From: Candidatus Omnitrophota bacterium
Lineage (GTDB): Bacteria > Omnitrophota > Gorgyraeia > Zapsychrales > Zapsychraceae
DNA length: 5,668 nucleotides
Assembly (NCBI GenBank): GCA_020430005.1
Contig: JAGQKQ010000124.1
Coordinates: 1-5,668, forward strand
Reading direction: 5' to 3'
Both the position numbers and the translations under genes were made by a program. The notes under the pieces were generated by a model, which saw only the letters and a list, made by a program, of their open reading frames with translations, had not been told where the DNA came from and did not search any database. Within the stretch, counting starts at the first letter, position 1. Each line of letters begins with the position of its first letter. Positions 5,524 through 5,668 of the stretch are shown piece by piece.

Positions 5524-5668
5524 TGGGACAAGATGCATTTGAGTTTGGAGTAAATCTCGGAAAACTTTTAATTTTCTTTTTGATGATGATTCAGGCGGTC
5601 CCGCTTTTGGTTTGGGTGGAGCGAAGAGGTTCCGCATTTATTCAAAGACGATTTGGTCCAAACCGTGT
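5523..5668 (+). CDS. nuoH: NADH-quinone oxidoreductase subunit H (NuoH / ND1-like), N-terminal fragment (runs off window)
   Basis: Forty-eight codons are present. They encode a first membrane segment (about residues 14-32, LLIFFLMMIQAVPLLVWV) followed directly by ERRGSAFIQRRFGPNR. This matches the start of NuoH, whose first helix is followed by a conserved E-R-(K/R)...QDR-x-GPNR motif at the quinone-site end of the membrane arm. Here the Asp of QDR is replaced by Arg (QRR). NuoH anchors the peripheral arm and forms much of the quinone channel. The ATG overlaps the nuoA stop and has GGAG at 5511-5514, 8 bases upstream, inside nuoA, so translation is probably coupled. The usual family length is over 300 residues; the rest is outside the window. 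Confidence 0.9.
   Translation, partial: MGQDAFEFGVNLGKLLIFFLMMIQAVPLLVWVERRGSAFIQRRFGPNR

Noticed and set aside
1..5668. CRISPR arrays, insertion sequences, tRNA or rRNA genes, phage genes
   Set aside because: I saw no repeated spacers, terminal repeats with a transposase, tRNA-like folds or phage-like proteins. Almost all the DNA is accounted for by core genes.

Overview
The window is ordinary chromosomal core DNA from a Gram-negative bacterium, by eye moderate to slightly AT-leaning in composition. It holds two divergent transcription units separated by about 160 bp. An exported SurA-type periplasmic chaperone and the gene order surA-pdxA-ksgA (the order known from E. coli) point to a proteobacterium-like, diderm host. 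The placement of mfd directly in front of surA, and the split nuo gene order, suggest a deltaproteobacterial or Bdellovibrio-like lineage, but that is only a guess.

Minus-strand unit, read from about 4990 down to 1: mfd (transcription-repair coupling factor, 4992-1939), a SurA-like parvulin-family chaperone (1946-996), pdxA (vitamin B6 synthesis, 1021-68) and the first codons of ksgA/rsmA (16S rRNA dimethyladenosine transferase, 71-1, running off the window). Each gene overlaps the next, by 8, 26 and 4 bases, so this is very probably one translationally coupled operon. The functions are mixed housekeeping: DNA repair, envelope protein folding, cofactor synthesis and ribosome maturation.

Intergenic region 4993-5151: it carries a good sigma70-type promoter and a strong Shine-Dalgarno site for the plus-strand unit. 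A perfect 6-bp inverted repeat lies just upstream of the mfd start. I could not find a convincing promoter for mfd.

Plus-strand unit, 5152 to the right edge: nuoA, starting at GTG, then the first 48 codons of nuoH, joined by a TAATG overlap. Both encode membrane subunits of respiratory complex I (NADH:quinone oxidoreductase). The usual neighbour of nuoA is nuoB, so the direct nuoA-nuoH junction is non-canonical.

The most interesting point is mfd. The protein ends right after the translocase module and lacks the whole C-terminal domain (D7) that in E. coli Mfd masks the UvrA-binding surface. It also carries an unusual glycine at a normally acidic position of helicase motif V. The ribosome-binding site of surA is built into the last mfd codons, which argues that the short end is real. 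Next, the SurA-like protein has lost both of the histidines expected in an active parvulin domain. I see no mobile elements, CRISPR arrays, tRNA or rRNA genes, and no clearly novel system.
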